Of a stretch of 64,000 bases of DNA, positions 53,301 to 64,000 are shown piece after piece. This DNA is from Edaphochlamys debaryana (Eukaryota; Chlorophyta; Chlorophyceae; Chlamydomonadales), in NCBI GenBank assembly GCA_016858145.1, contig JAEHOE010000096.1, forward strand, positions 1 through 64,000. Reading direction: 5' to 3'. Within the stretch, counting starts at the first letter, position 1, and the number at the start of each line of letters is the position of its first letter. Under the pieces are notes generated by a model. It was not told the DNA's origin. It was given only the letters and a program-made list of their open reading frames with translations, and ran no database searches. The position numbers and the translations under genes are program-made.

Positions 53301-56300
53301 TTTCGCGCCCAGGTCGCCGCTTGGGGGTGGCTGAGTGCGCGCACGGAGATGAGGGTAGCCTGGGCGGTCACGTGCCCCCTTTCCCCCCCCCAGGCCATCT
53401 ACGTCATCCTGAACGTGTGGGCCTGGTGGGGCGTCATCGCCTGGTGGGGCCGCAACGGCAAGGTGAGGGGGGGAGACGGGGGCGATGGGCGAGTAAGCAC
53501 GAATATCTAGAATGTCCGTCGGGGTCCCCCTGCATGGGTCAGGGCGCAGAGCGTATACGCTCTTCGGCCCTAGGCCCTACCTCTTCCTCACCCTGCCCTC
53601 TCCCTCCTCCCCTCCCTCCCCTCCCGCCTTCGCCCCCTCCCCAGGAGGGCCCCGAGGTGCTGTCGTTCGCCGTGTTCGGAGTGGTCAACGTTGTGGCATT
53701 CCACCTGCTCATCTACTACAGGTGGGCGCCTTGGGAAACTGCTGGGAGTGTGATCCGCATTTCCTAGCGATGTACCGTTACCGGTGACTGGTTGGGAGAT
53801 ACGACGGCAAGCTCGACAGGTGCTCGCGACGGACTTCGCTGCTCGTGAGGCACACTATGTGGGGCGGCTCGAGGAGATGGAAGGAGTCAAGGGGTGTTCT
53901 GCGCAGCCCTTGGCCCACACCCCCTTCTTGCCCCTGCCCGCTCGTGCACCCCCTGCAGGCGCCTGGTGGATGAGGAGAAGCACCACATGAAGCCACTGCA
54001 GGTGGGTGCGCGCACGTGCGCGTGCGCGTGTGCATGCGTGCCGGGCTCTACTAGTCAGCTAGCTAGTTCGCCCCAACCTAGCCAGCTGGAGTAATCGGGT
54101 GCGCGTGCAGCCTGGTCCAATAAGGGAGAGGGTGGGGTACCCTACTGAGCTTCCTGTACCGTGTTCCTGGATTCAATCCGGATGGTGTCCGAGGCGGGCA
54201 TGTCCACCTCCCCTCGCCCCTCCCCCCTCACCCTTCTGACCACCTCCCCTCCCCTCCCCTTCCCACCCCTTCCCTGCTCCTACCAGGCCTACCTGCTGGG
54301 GGACATGACGCTGGTGTCCGAGGCGGCCGTGATGCAGGAGGCCTGGCGCCTGCTGCGGGCGCAGCTGTTCGGCTACTGCTGGCCGGGGCCCAAGCGCCTG
54401 GACGTGGGCTGGCTGAGGGCGCAGGGGGTGCCGCTCAGCAGGGCGGCAGTCGCGGCGGGTGCGGCGGCTGCGGTTGCGGCAGGTGAGGGGTGGTGTACAG
54501 TCCGTTTGATGTCTCTGCGGTTGGCCTCGGAGCTGCAACAACCAGTAGACCCCGTCCATCCGGGCATCCCGCCAACCACCCTGGGTCTCTGCGCCCCTCC
54601 GCCCGCAGGAGCCGTCGCGGGGGCTGCCGCTGACGGCGGAGTGCGCACGGCGGAGGCTCTGGAGGAGGCGGCCGCCGCCGCCGGCATCAAGGTGGGGCGC
54701 AGGCCCTAGGGTCGGAATGGCTGGCTGAATGTTGTAGGCGCAGGCCTTGGGGCGGGGATCCTCTTGCTCGATAGCGCCCGCTGCTCTCGACTCGGTCCCC
54801 CACGACTCTGGCACCGTGCATCGCACTCAGCTTGTTTACTCCTGTAGATTCCGTGCCCTCCCTCACCCCATCAGGCCTCTGCTCGCTACGGCCCCCACAC
54901 CGACCCCCACCACCTGGGGGAGGGGGAGGAAGAGGGGGACAGCGACGCGCACGCCACCAGCAGCGGCTCCAGCGGCGGGGCGCAGGCGGGGGCGGCGGCG
55001 GTGGACGCGAAGGGGGCGGCCGAGGTGGCCCCCCTGCCCGCTGCCGGCATGGCGAGGGACTCGTTCGTGTGAGTTTGGGGAGGTGGAGTCCCTGACGTGC
55101 ATGTCGGGCCCTCATTGTCAGCCCTCATTGTCGGTCGGTCTTGGGGTAAAGACCTCGAGAGCTGGGATCTGGTGATTTTGGCTCCAGCCAGTTCTCCACT
55201 TCTCGCGATCTGCTCTGACTCACTTGACCTCCGACCTTCCGCCCCCATTCCCTTTCCTCCCTCTCTCTCCTTCCCCCCCCTTCCTCCCCCCCCCCCCCCC
55301 CCAGCTCGGCCACCAGCCGCGCCCCTCCCTCGAGCAGCGACAGCTCCGGAGCGCTCCCCACGCCCCGGGCCGCGGCCCCTGTCCTCGCCACCATACTCTC
55401 CGAACCCGCCCCTGACCCGGCGGCCGGCCCCGCCCCCACGGGTCCCTGTGGCCCCGGCCCGGTGGCGGAGGGCACCGAGGAGGCGCCTGTCCCAGTCTCC
55501 AAGGCAGCAGCCGTCCATCCCTCTGACATCAACGTTACAGCCACCGACGGAGCCGCTGTCGCCGCCGACGGAGCCGCGCTGCCGCGCAAGGTGCGGCCCC
55601 AGAGGCCCTAGACACTGTGACCTTTGACCTCCCAGTGGCCGAGCATTGATCCCATCGAACGCCGCGAGCCTTGCCAGCAAGAAGCACGGGTCGGCGCCCA
55701 GCAGCACATTCAGCGAGGGCGACAGCGGACCCCCGGTACCGGTATGGCGGTATGCGTATGCTCAAGGCCCTACTGGCCTCCCAGCGGCCGAGCACAGGAT
55801 GGAGCGCTAAAGAAGCGCATTCAGGTTCCCAACAACCCTTCCTCCACCCCACCTCCCCGCCTGCCCCGCCTCCCCTTCCTCCGCCCTCCCCAGCAATCCT
55901 CCGCCTCCTCCGCCGGCGCCGCCGCCTCCTCCGCCGGCGCCGCCGCCTCCGCCGCCGGCGCCTCCGCCTCCGCCGCCGGCGCCGCCGCCTGGGGCTGCTG
56001 CCGCCGCGGCCTGGTGTGCTGCTTCCGCTGCTACTGCGCCTGCTGCTGCTGGGGCTGGAGGCTGCTCAACCCCAAGTGAGGGCAAGGGGGGGGGGGGGTT
56101 GCCTAGGGAGGGGGGAGGGGGTGGGCTCGGCTCTCTGGCTGGAGCAGGCAGGGGAGGAGGGGGGCCAAATCCTCCCAGGGATTCTGCGGGTTGTTCAGCA
56201 GGAGCAGGAGGAGGAGGACTTCCCGCTGTCCTTGCCATCCCCTGGACCATGCCGTGTCCGCGCCCTCCCGCCTTTCCCCCCCCCCCTCCAAAGGAACTAC

Positions 56301-59300
56301 AACGACGCCGTCTACGCCTCCCCCATGGCCTTCCTGGGGGCCTTCTCCTGGCACAGAGTGGGTCGGGGAGGAAGGTGGCGGGGTAGGGGCGGGGAAGAAG
56401 GGGGCGCAGGCCGAGGCGCCGTCGTGTTCCCGTGAACGCCTCTCCCGCACCACCGCCTGCCTGCCTGCCCCCCCCTGCCCCCTCCAGCTCCAGACCTGGC
56501 CCCCCCTTCTCCCCGCCTTCCTGCCCCCCCCCTCATCCCCGCTCCAGACCTGGCCCTTCCCGAGGGACGTCAAGGTCCTTCGCGCCCTCTGGCTCACCGT
56601 GTTCCTGGCCACCTTGCTGGTGGCGGGCGCCGTAGTGTACGGCGTCTGGCTTGCCGTACGATCGCCGCCGGTAGGCGCGACGTGCTGCGTTGATTTGCCG
56701 TACCAAGGTCGCGCCTCATCGCACGCCCTCATCACGTTGGCCCGTCTTTCTCCACCCCCCGTCAGGTCTGTCAGTGGGGCCTGGACGCTTGCTACGACTG
56801 TACTTTGTACCAGGAGGAGTACGTGCAGTACGACAAGGTACGACCATGCCTACGAATGTACAAATGGGGTGCTGCGTAGCGCTCTGCTCACGTGCCTCAG
56901 GCCTTACCCTTCCCCACGTCTTGCCCCCAACGCACTCATTATATAACTGACGCCTGACCGACAAAGTAACCCAACACCAACCGCCACAGGTGTGTACGGA
57001 CGGCGGTTACAACATCACCAAGACATGGCCCGACCCTGATTACGTGGACCCCAACTGCCCCAGCGGCAGGTCCGTGCCTCGGGGAAGGGAGAAGGTTGAG
57101 GACGGACAGTGCAGACGGCCCAGATGCGGCCAGAGCTTGGAAGGGGCGTTGCCGTCGCGGACTCCTTGGAGCAATGCTAATGAGATGCCCTTAACTTCAG
57201 CCCCTTCAGCTCCATTACCCCCCCTTTCCGCCTCCCCCCCAGGTCCTGGTTCACCAACGGCGTGTGGTCGCACAACGCAACCCTGGCCCTGGCCCAGGTG
57301 CGTCCCCGCACGGCCTGATGCCCTTGGGCACTCCCGCCCTCGTTGCTGCACATCCTCATCTTCTCCCAACCTGCCCGCCTTCCCTCTGCCTCTCAAACCT
57401 CCCTCCTCCACTCCCCCTTCCCCTCTCCCCCGACCCCAGCGGGAGCCCTACCAGCCCATCGCCGGCCAGCCCCTGGTCAACGGCTACCTGGCGGGGGCCA
57501 TGGCCTACTACGCCTACGCAGACGGCTTCGAGGGGCTGCTCAAGGTAGGGGGAGGGGCCCGGGGGAAGGGTTGGGGGGGTGGATAGTCATGGGGCTGCTC
57601 GAGGTGGGAGGGGTGGGGGTAGGTGGGCGGTGGGGGTGCTCAAGTTGGGGAAGGGGATGGAAGTGACCAAGCGTGTGTGCTAGAGGAGATGAACAGGGCA
57701 GGCAGCATGGAGCAGGGAGCTGGGGGAGGGGGTGTATGTTGCGAGGTGCCAGGATTGAGTTTGGGGTTTGGGGTCTTGGTTTAAGAGCAACCAGCTCGCT
57801 GGACCCCGCCACGTGACCCAATCCCGGACCGCAGGGCTTCGAGGGGCAGTACACCAAGCGCTTCAAGGAGCTGTTCGGGCGGTACGGCATGACGGACTTT
57901 GGTGGGTACGGCAGGATCTGGTTGATGTGATGCGAGCGCTCCTTACTTGACGTCGTCTTTCGCCTCCGTGCCTCTAGTGCCTCCGTGCCCTTCTATGTAT
58001 GTATGGCAGGACTACTCGGTCTGGGGCCCTCACTTCTTTCCCATTCTCCCCTCCCGCCCCAGAGTTCGTGTTCATTGATGATGCCGCTATAGAGGACACA
58101 CAGGTAGGGGTGCGATGCACACGGAAAGCTTCATTACGTGAGGATGCATTTCACATGAAGGGGCCTGCCGGGCGGACGGGCGTACCAGGGATGCCATGCG
58201 CGAAACAGGGTCTCGTCGTAGCCCGCCAGCGGTAACCGGTCACAGCCACCGTGCGGACAGGTCGAGCTAGATAGCAACCCGCCCCCTCTCCTCTTCCTCC
58301 TTGCAGTTCGTGGTGGCAGGCACGGGCCGGGACGTGTACATGATCTTCCGAGGAACGGACGGAGCCACAGGTGGGCACAATTAAAGGCATCGGTGGTTGG
58401 GCGGGCGTGCTGAGGGGTGCGTGGGTGCTTTCTAGAGGGCAAGGACGCAGGGAGTAGTCATGCAGAGCAGAGCAGAGGCTAGCTAGGTGCACACTTCTTG
58501 TCACCACACGCTTCCCCCAAACCCCCCAAACCCCCCTAACCCCCCATCCAGACACCTTCATCACCGACCTGGCCGGCACCTGCAAGGCCAACTCGGACTT
58601 TGGAGCGGACTCCTGCGCTCACTCGGGCTTCCTGCACGCCTACCGCACCGCGCAGCCGCAGGTGCGGGGGAGGGGTGTGGGGCTTACACGACAACGCGGG
58701 TAGAGCATGTGTGGGTATCAGCCGGTGTTGCAGACGGGGGCTGGCCGATGACGTTCTGAAACCTCCTCACGACCTAACCTTGCAAATAGCGGCTATCCGG
58801 GAAGGGGGGTGCCATGGCTCAAGGGCGTAAACGTATTGAAACTACCTTACGAACCAGCCTTGATCCCCCCGACCCGTCCAGGTCTACGCCGCCCTCATCG
58901 CGCTCATCTCGCGCCTCAACGCCACGCGCACGCCCGACGGCCGCCCCTGGGCCCCGCGCTCCGACCAGCCCCAGCCCTTCTCGCTGTGGCTCACCGGCCA
59001 CTCCCTGGGCGGGGCGCTGGCCACGCTCTGCGCCGCGGACCTCGCCAACAAGGTGTGGGCGCGCGTGCCTCGTGTGGGTGAAGGAGGGGTTTCATGGAAA
59101 ATGCAGCGCTGAGGATCGAAGGATGCGTGTTGAACAAGTGTTGAGGAGCAACGTGGCAAGGAGGTTCTGCGAGACCTTTTTCCTCCCTGCGCTGCCCTCG
59201 CTCGTAGGGCCTCTACATCTCCGGCGTCTACACCTTCGGCTCCCCCCGTGTGGGCGACGACCGCTTCCGCAGCCGTTACGCGGGCCTGGGCCTCGCGGAG

Positions 59301-59713
59301 CACACCTGGCGCTTCACGCACCGCAGCGACGCGATCACCATGGTGGGTACGGCATCGGTATGGATGTTGGGCAGGTTTTGTACGGCAGCTGACCGCTCTT
59401 CATCCATCACTTGCCTTCCCTTCCTCCCGCTCCGGTCCTGCCCCGGCCCTAACGTCAGGTTCCCCCCGAAGTGATGGGCTTCACCCACGTCGTACCGCCC
59501 ACCATGCTGATGGACGGAAAGTGTACGGCATGGCCCGAGAGCACGTGCGCGGCGGGCGGGATCTGGGGCGGCTGCGCCATGAGCGGCGCTGACCACCTGG
59601 TGCCGGGATACCTGGCGAACCTGCGCAGCTGCGTGGCAGCTTCCAACCAGCTTCCGGACTGTACGGAAGCCATGCTGCCGCTGTGGGAGCAGATGGGCCG
59701 GGCCAACACCTGA
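50396..59713 (+). CDS. Polytopic membrane protein with C-terminal class 3 lipase domain
   Basis: Twenty-eight exons: 50396-50489, 50635-50942, 51100-51214, 52077-52105, 52373-52462, 52683-52771, 53037-53112, 53394-53462, 53645-53721, 53959-54001, 54296-54482, 54609-54691, 54875-55068, 55305-55590, 55894-56075, 56294-56357, 56548-56670, 56766-56837, 56990-57069, 57243-57297, 57440-57544, 57835-57901, 58063-58103, 58307-58370, 58552-58661, 58882-59052, 59208-59342, 59459-59713. Phases agree throughout; 1087 aa. Hydrophobic helices lie near 174-192, 214-234, 259-285, 294-314 and 674-697. A Cys-rich block (CCRRGLVCCFRCYCACCC, about 622-640) may be palmitoylated. The lipase has FRGTD, GHSLGG with Ser942, Asp999 (RSDAI) and His1049 (ADHLVPGYL), the triad spacing of Rhizomucor-type lipases. 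Diacylglycerol lipases are the nearest known membrane-plus-lipase design. The substrate is probably glycerolipid, but unproven. Confidence 0.82.
51215..51825 (+). repeat. G-rich minisatellite in lipase intron 3
   Basis: About a dozen units of roughly 47-57 bp built on GGGGTCGGGTGAGGTGGGGT. The later units share ACGAGTCGGGGTCGGGGTCG and the earlier ones a poly-G/GTAGGGG linker. All G-runs are on the transcribed (plus) strand, so the pre-mRNA could form G-quadruplexes. Long antisense frames (PHPTRPHLTRP repeats) come from this periodicity and are not genes. Confidence 0.9.
52916..52956 (+). repeat. Copy of lipase exon-7 head with acceptor
   Basis: The 35 bp at 52920-52954 are identical to the start of exon 7 (53037-53071), again preceded by a C-rich tract and CAG. 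The copy diverges abruptly after GGAGC. Confidence 0.85.
56482..56504 (+). repeat. Copy of lipase exon-17 head with acceptor
   Basis: GCTCCAGACCTGGCCC repeats the exon-17 acceptor and first bases at 56541-56556, with C-rich tracts on both sides. Confidence 0.7.
57589..57650 (+). repeat. Copies of lipase exon-21 tail and donor
   Basis: GGGGCTGCTCGAGGTGGG (57591-57608) and the weaker GGGGGTGCTCAAGTTGGGG (about 57629) repeat the end of exon 21 and its donor, GGGGCTGCTCAAGGTAGG at 57531-57548. Confidence 0.7.
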
Positions 59714-59968
59714 GGGGTTTGAAAAGAACAACATGGGAGCGAGAAAGCCTCAAGACCTGAGGGGGGCCGGGCATGCAGTGCTTGGGGCACAAGGGGGGGC
59801 AGGGGGCGGGGGGGGGGGAGGGGCTGTGGGCAGGGAGCAATGAGGGGACAAGGTGGGTGAGGCAGGGGGTTCGGAGGCGGGGAATGTCTGGGTGTGACGC
59901 TCGCGAAGCTGGTCATTGACATTGATTGTGCGTGATTGCTGTGACCGCCCGACATGTGACATATCGTC

Positions 59969-59973
59969 TGTAA
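59969..59973 (+). terminator. TGTAA polyadenylation signal of the lipase gene
   Basis: TGTAA lies 256 bp after the lipase stop codon, a typical volvocine 3' UTR distance. Confidence 0.6.
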
Positions 59974-62409
59974 CGTGCTGTGGGTGTGGGGCATGCGTAC
60001 ATGCAGGCAAGGCGCAGGCACGCACACAGAAAGCTCAGGAAGCTCTGGAAAGCTGGCCTTTCATCTGCGTAGCGACGGGCGGCGGCCCGGGAGCAGAGGC
60101 ACCGCGCAGGGGGCCCGCGGGCGCAAGCCGTTGGGGCGGAAACGGAAAGCCCTGGGGAGACATGGGGATGTCCTCAAGAAGGCGCGAGCTCAAAGCATGC
60201 CGCCCAAACCAAGTCAGGTACTTACGCGTTGACGGCTCCGAGGTTTGGCCGAGGTCCGAGCGAAGTCGGCACTAAGTTTGTCGCAACATCTGCGGGCAAA
60301 CTTGTCGAGACTACCTCACTCTTGATCTCAAGGTGTAAGATGTTACACAAAACGTATGTCTGTGTCGCTCCTCGGGCTATGGGTGCGACTTGGTGCGGTT
60401 CGTGGGATCGCGTTGAACATGTTGAGTTCGCACCGGGTCCATAGCCACCGCTCTCGACGACACAGTGTAGGATTAAGCAAGTTATAGCTTGTGTCCCCGC
60501 TGGCTGGGGACAAACCTCAGGTTTGTGCGTGGCTCCATGACACTCGAGACGCAGCTGCTGCCGATAGTGCAGAGAGCGCGGATTTGTGCGGTGACGTACG
60601 CCAGGGGAGGTAGCCTCGACCACACCCACGCGGTTAGCTGTCCTTCCCAGGGCAGGGGCCCTGTCCTCGCGTGCATGTGCGTGCCCATCCGCACTTCTGG
60701 GAAGAGAAAGGGAGCGCCCAGACACGCAACGTCAAGTTGATAGATCACCAGCCCCTGGCATCTCCCCAAAGCGAGCACAGGGATGACAGGGTTGGAGCAA
60801 ACGGTACAAGCGCGAGCCCGGGGACTGGCCAGCCATTGGCTGGGAGCATTTCGGGGCACCCATACATAGGCCAGGGGGGGGGGGGTAGGTTCGTCCCAGA
60901 CATACATCACGCCTCCGATGATAAGCGTTCGGCGAGAGGAGCCCAAATCCGCTTTCAGATTTCAAAACGGAGGTTGTATTGCAAAGTTCTGAGCTCCCAA
61001 AGTTTGGAGTAGGTAGTAGGTCAGGGGGGCCCCGGGGATTTCGTCAAGGTGCGTCCGTGGGTTTTGTCAGGCGGCCCTACACGCCGTTCTGGGTGCCTCT
61101 AATACGGCAGTATACCACGGGTAGCAACGTAGGGGGGGACCCACGGTCAGTTGGGGCCAGCCATGTCGGCATGCCGCCCTGCAAGCCGCTACCCTTCCGC
61201 ACAAGGACCGTCCCCGCCGCACTGCCAATCGCTGCCAACCGATGTGTGAGTATCTGATGTACCGTTGACGGCATGTGAGGTGCCAACGGTGGCTGGCGGT
61301 TGGGGTTGGGGTCCAGGACATGGTCAATGTCGACGCACTAACTTCGCCGCACGCATGTGCAGACCGTGCAGAGGGATAGGGAATACGACAAGCAGACCGT
61401 AGCCGTCGGAGCGGTACGAAATGGTTGACATTTAGGCCTTGTACGGCAGTGTCGTGTGCCGTACGGCAGGGTAGGTAGTAGGTCCGGGGGGGTCCGGGGG
61501 TTTTGCGGCATGATGTCCGGGGGTTTCGTTCCTAACCCCCCCCTGCATCGGCGTGTACATCTTGCCAGAGATGTGCCATAGAAGCCACCACTGAGCGGTC
61601 CGTCTGCAGCTGCCAATGCCTGGTCATCGCCAGCTACGCCAACCCCCGCTCGTGTGAGTCAGTGCGGTGCGTGCGCTCACTCATGCCGCTACGTACCAGC
61701 ACGCCCCAACGAACAGCTCGCTCAGTGACCTAGCGAGAGCCCGCCCCAACAGCTCGGCCGCCATGTCCCTACCGTAACCATCCATCTCTATGCTGCGTCC
61801 CTATTATTTCCGCCATCGGGGCGGGGATCTTACTTCCACGTAAATGAACACCTCAGCCCGGCCCTCCACCCATGTATGTGCATGCCTCATATGCCTCCAC
61901 CGGTCGCCGCCTGGTCTGTCACGGGTACCCTCACCCCTGCCCACCCGTCTACACATTACCCCTCCCAGTAAGCCACCGCTAGCTTTGGGCCTTCACGGAC
62001 AGGCGCATGCCGCCAGATCATATGCAACATGAAATTAGGTTCCACATTATCATTAGGTAGTTTGCATCATCAGCCACAGGGGCCAATGGGCTCACTTAAC
62101 TGCAGATATACTTCAGTGCCCCCGTTCAATCGAGGGGGGCATAGTTAACTAGCCCGTGTGTTGCCTCTCTGCCTCTGCCCCTCTCCATCAAGCACTGCGC
62201 TTTGCGGCCCATCTCGGCTCATCCGCTGCTGGGGCGGGCCTTGCCCCGCTAGCCCCGCCCCGCCAAGTGCATGCTCCGCACCCGCGCGCCGATGCAATCA
62301 AATCAGCCGGCCCTCGTCGCATTGCGCCCCTCATGATCAAGGCGTACGTACGTCCCGCATGCCCCTGAGCCATCCAGCTGTGCCCTGGCATGTGGGGCTG
62401 TCGCACGGT
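59974..62409. repeat. Intergenic region with inverted copies of the left dispersed repeat
   Basis: No gene supported. 60860-61060 is the reverse complement (diverged) of 49316-49490, 61435-61545 that of 48815-48925, and a shorter match near 61175 (CATGTCGGCATGCC) pairs with 49186-49199, in mirrored order. 60200-60860 and 61600-62409 show nothing recognisable. A 3' UTR for the minus-strand gene must lie in the right part, but no TGTAA was found. Confidence 0.6.
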
Positions 62410-63738
62410 CTACACCGTCCCCGAGTGGATGTACAGGCACACGCCAGGAGACGGCACGACCGCCGCTGAAGGGTAAACGACGGGGACGTATATGAACTTC
62501 CCGGAACTCTTCAAGGTGTTCCACGTGAAGCCTGCGCAGCCCCACGCCGGTTCGTCGCAGAAGAAGGGTAGATATCGGAACTCAATGAACGAGAAGTCGT
62601 CATAGACTGCGTCGTAGCTGTACGTGGGATGATCCGCGTTTAGTATCGTTCGGTATCCCTGGATCGGGGGGCACGCCAGGGGCGGGGGGCGCGGCGGCTT
62701 TGGGGGCCTGGGCGAGGGTGGAGGAGGAGGCGGTCTCGGCGGCGGCGAAGGCGGGAACGGGGGCCTTGGTGGGAGGGTGTATAGGCAGATCCGTGGTGCA
62801 TAGAACGCCCCAAGTCTCGAGGCATTAGACTTTAGCAAACCGTAGCCCAGGACCGAGTCCCAGGTAAAGCCTTGGCAACGGAAGTCCTTGACGCAGGCGA
62901 GACTCAGCCCCAGGAGGCTGACGTCGACTCGTAGGTTGCCCCAGACGAGGTCCGTGTTGGGTGTGGCGTTGAATCCAGGGACGGGTCGGCAAGCTAGCGG
63001 GGGCGGGGGTGGCGGCGACGGGGGCCTCGGAGGGGGCGGTGGCGGCGGCGGCGGTGGGATTGGCGGCGGCGCTGTGCGGGGCGGGAAAGGGGTGGGAAAG
63101 CACAGTGCGAGACATTGATGGCATCGGGCGAGGGATGGACAGGTCCAACGGACCGCGAAGCGTTTGATGTGCACTGCACACATAGCTCAGACGTATGGGA
63201 ATGGCAGCGAGACGCTGTGTGTGTGCTTACGTGGGGGCGAGGCGCTGCGCGTGTAGAGGCAGGTCCCAGGCGCCTCCTCAGGGGCTGGAGAGACATCCGC
63301 CTTGAAGACGCCGAACCCAAGGGCTCTATCCCAGCTGAAACCCTGGCAGCGGGGGTCTCCCAAGCATTTGTAGGCGGGGCCGGACAAGTCCAAAGTGCTG
63401 AGGCGGAAGAACCCCAGGTTGCTCGCCGTGGGCTTCAGAAGGTTGACGTCACGCCGCCAGTCGAAGCCCTGGACGGGTGGGCACCTTGCAAAGGGCAGAC
63501 GGAGGGCAACAGGGTAACCAGTGAGGTAATCAGATCAAAAGTGATTGGCAGGGCCCATCCAGCTTGCCGGCCAATGGGCAAACAGTGTGTGGCAACGCCC
63601 GCCGTCTCAAGCCCCCCTGCTGCCCGCTCCCTTTACTCCCTCACAGTGTGGGTGTGGGCGGCATGCGGCACTCGAGGTCGGGGTTGGCTCGGTAGCGGCA
63701 CAGGTCCACCAACATCTTGCGACCGCTGTCGACAAGGG
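62410..63738 (-). CDS. Proline-rich extracellular protein with PAN/apple-like Cys repeats (5' end outside window)
   Basis: Three exons seen in transcript order: 63738-63645, 63484-63231, 63071-62410 (TAG); phases agree, about 335 residues, with more exons expected beyond 63738. Three repeats share a pattern: C-x-PVQGF start, CxxDPRCQGFSWDRALGFGVF middle and CLYTRS end (variants CRPVPGF ... RCQGFTWDSVLGYG ... CLYTLP, and CPPIQGY ... GCAGFTWN ... CLYIHS). They are joined by PPPPSPRPP-type linkers, as in hydroxyproline-rich volvocine wall and matrix proteins. The repeats resemble PAN/apple modules, which bind protein or carbohydrate, but this is a pattern match only. The preceding exon (LVDSGRKMLVDLCRYRANPD) is unrecognised. 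Expected in the secretory pathway. Confidence 0.68.
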
Positions 63739-64000
63739 CTGTGTGGAAGGGACATAAAGGGGCAGCAGCCGGCAGCAGACGCCGGAAGCAGGGTGAGCGA
63801 GTGAGGGAGCCACACATGCCCTTTCCCGCCCTGCCTTATCTATCCCGCAGCTGATGTAACAAGAGGTGATATCTGATATGCACTATCTAGTTGTTGGGGG
63901 GCACGTTGAGCATGTTTCAGCAAGGAACGAAGGTAGGAATGGCATCCCTGCACATGCCCCACCCTGCCGTCCTGACCCGCCTCCGACCTACCCCGTGCCT
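63739..64000. other. Upstream intron or edge of the proline-rich gene
   Basis: No exon identified. The minus-strand acceptor CCACACAG before 63738 shows that this stretch is at least partly intron; its donor is probably outside the window. Confidence 0.4.

Noticed and set aside
1..64000. tRNA, rRNA or other structured RNA genes
   Set aside because: I looked for tRNA-like T-arm (GGTTCRANNCC) and conserved rRNA strings on both strands and saw none I could support by eye. A covariance-model scan was not possible.

Overview
The window looks like nuclear DNA from a volvocine green alga (Chlamydomonas/Volvox relatives). It is very GC-rich, its genes are split into many short exons behind C-rich polypyrimidine tracts, TGTAA polyadenylation signals follow several genes, and the gene content is typical (COP9 signalosome, MBD4-type glycosylase, EGF-like and proline-rich extracellular proteins). 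All gene models below were assembled by hand from GT/AG splice sites with reading phase checked across every junction. No transcript or database evidence was available.

Layout: (1) 1-1561 (+), the 3' end of COP9 signalosome subunit 1. (2) 2656-36739 (+), three tandem paralogues encoding secreted EGF-like proteins with a discoidin-like C-terminal domain (genes A, B, C; 387, 474 and 564 aa). They differ mainly by addition of 0, 2 or 4 copies of a two-exon EGF module. The A-B interval holds a 5'-truncated 7.3-kb LINE (8175-15487, minus) with a 14-bp target-site duplication, and a 146-bp satellite array of about 24 units (15743-19203). Intron 9 of gene B holds a 372-bp hAT-like MITE with perfect terminal repeats and an 8-bp duplication. 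(3) 38314-44758 (-), an R3H plus ankyrin-repeat protein of 1190 aa with very long low-complexity regions. (4) 45099-48615 (+), an MBD4-like DNA glycosylase, divergent from (3) across 340 bp. (5) 50396-59713 (+), a 28-exon polytopic membrane protein ending in a class 3 lipase domain (1087 aa), with a G-rich minisatellite in intron 3. It is flanked by degraded inverted copies of a dispersed repeat. (6) 62410-63738 (-), the 3' end of a proline-rich protein with PAN/apple-like cysteine repeats, running off the right edge.

A theme that cuts across unrelated genes is local tandem duplication of exon edges together with their splice sites (CSN1, the MBD4-like gene, the lipase gene, EGF gene C). In the MBD4-like gene this has produced a 57-nt, phase-neutral candidate cassette exon. 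In the EGF cluster the same kind of process, at the scale of exon pairs, has lengthened the proteins.
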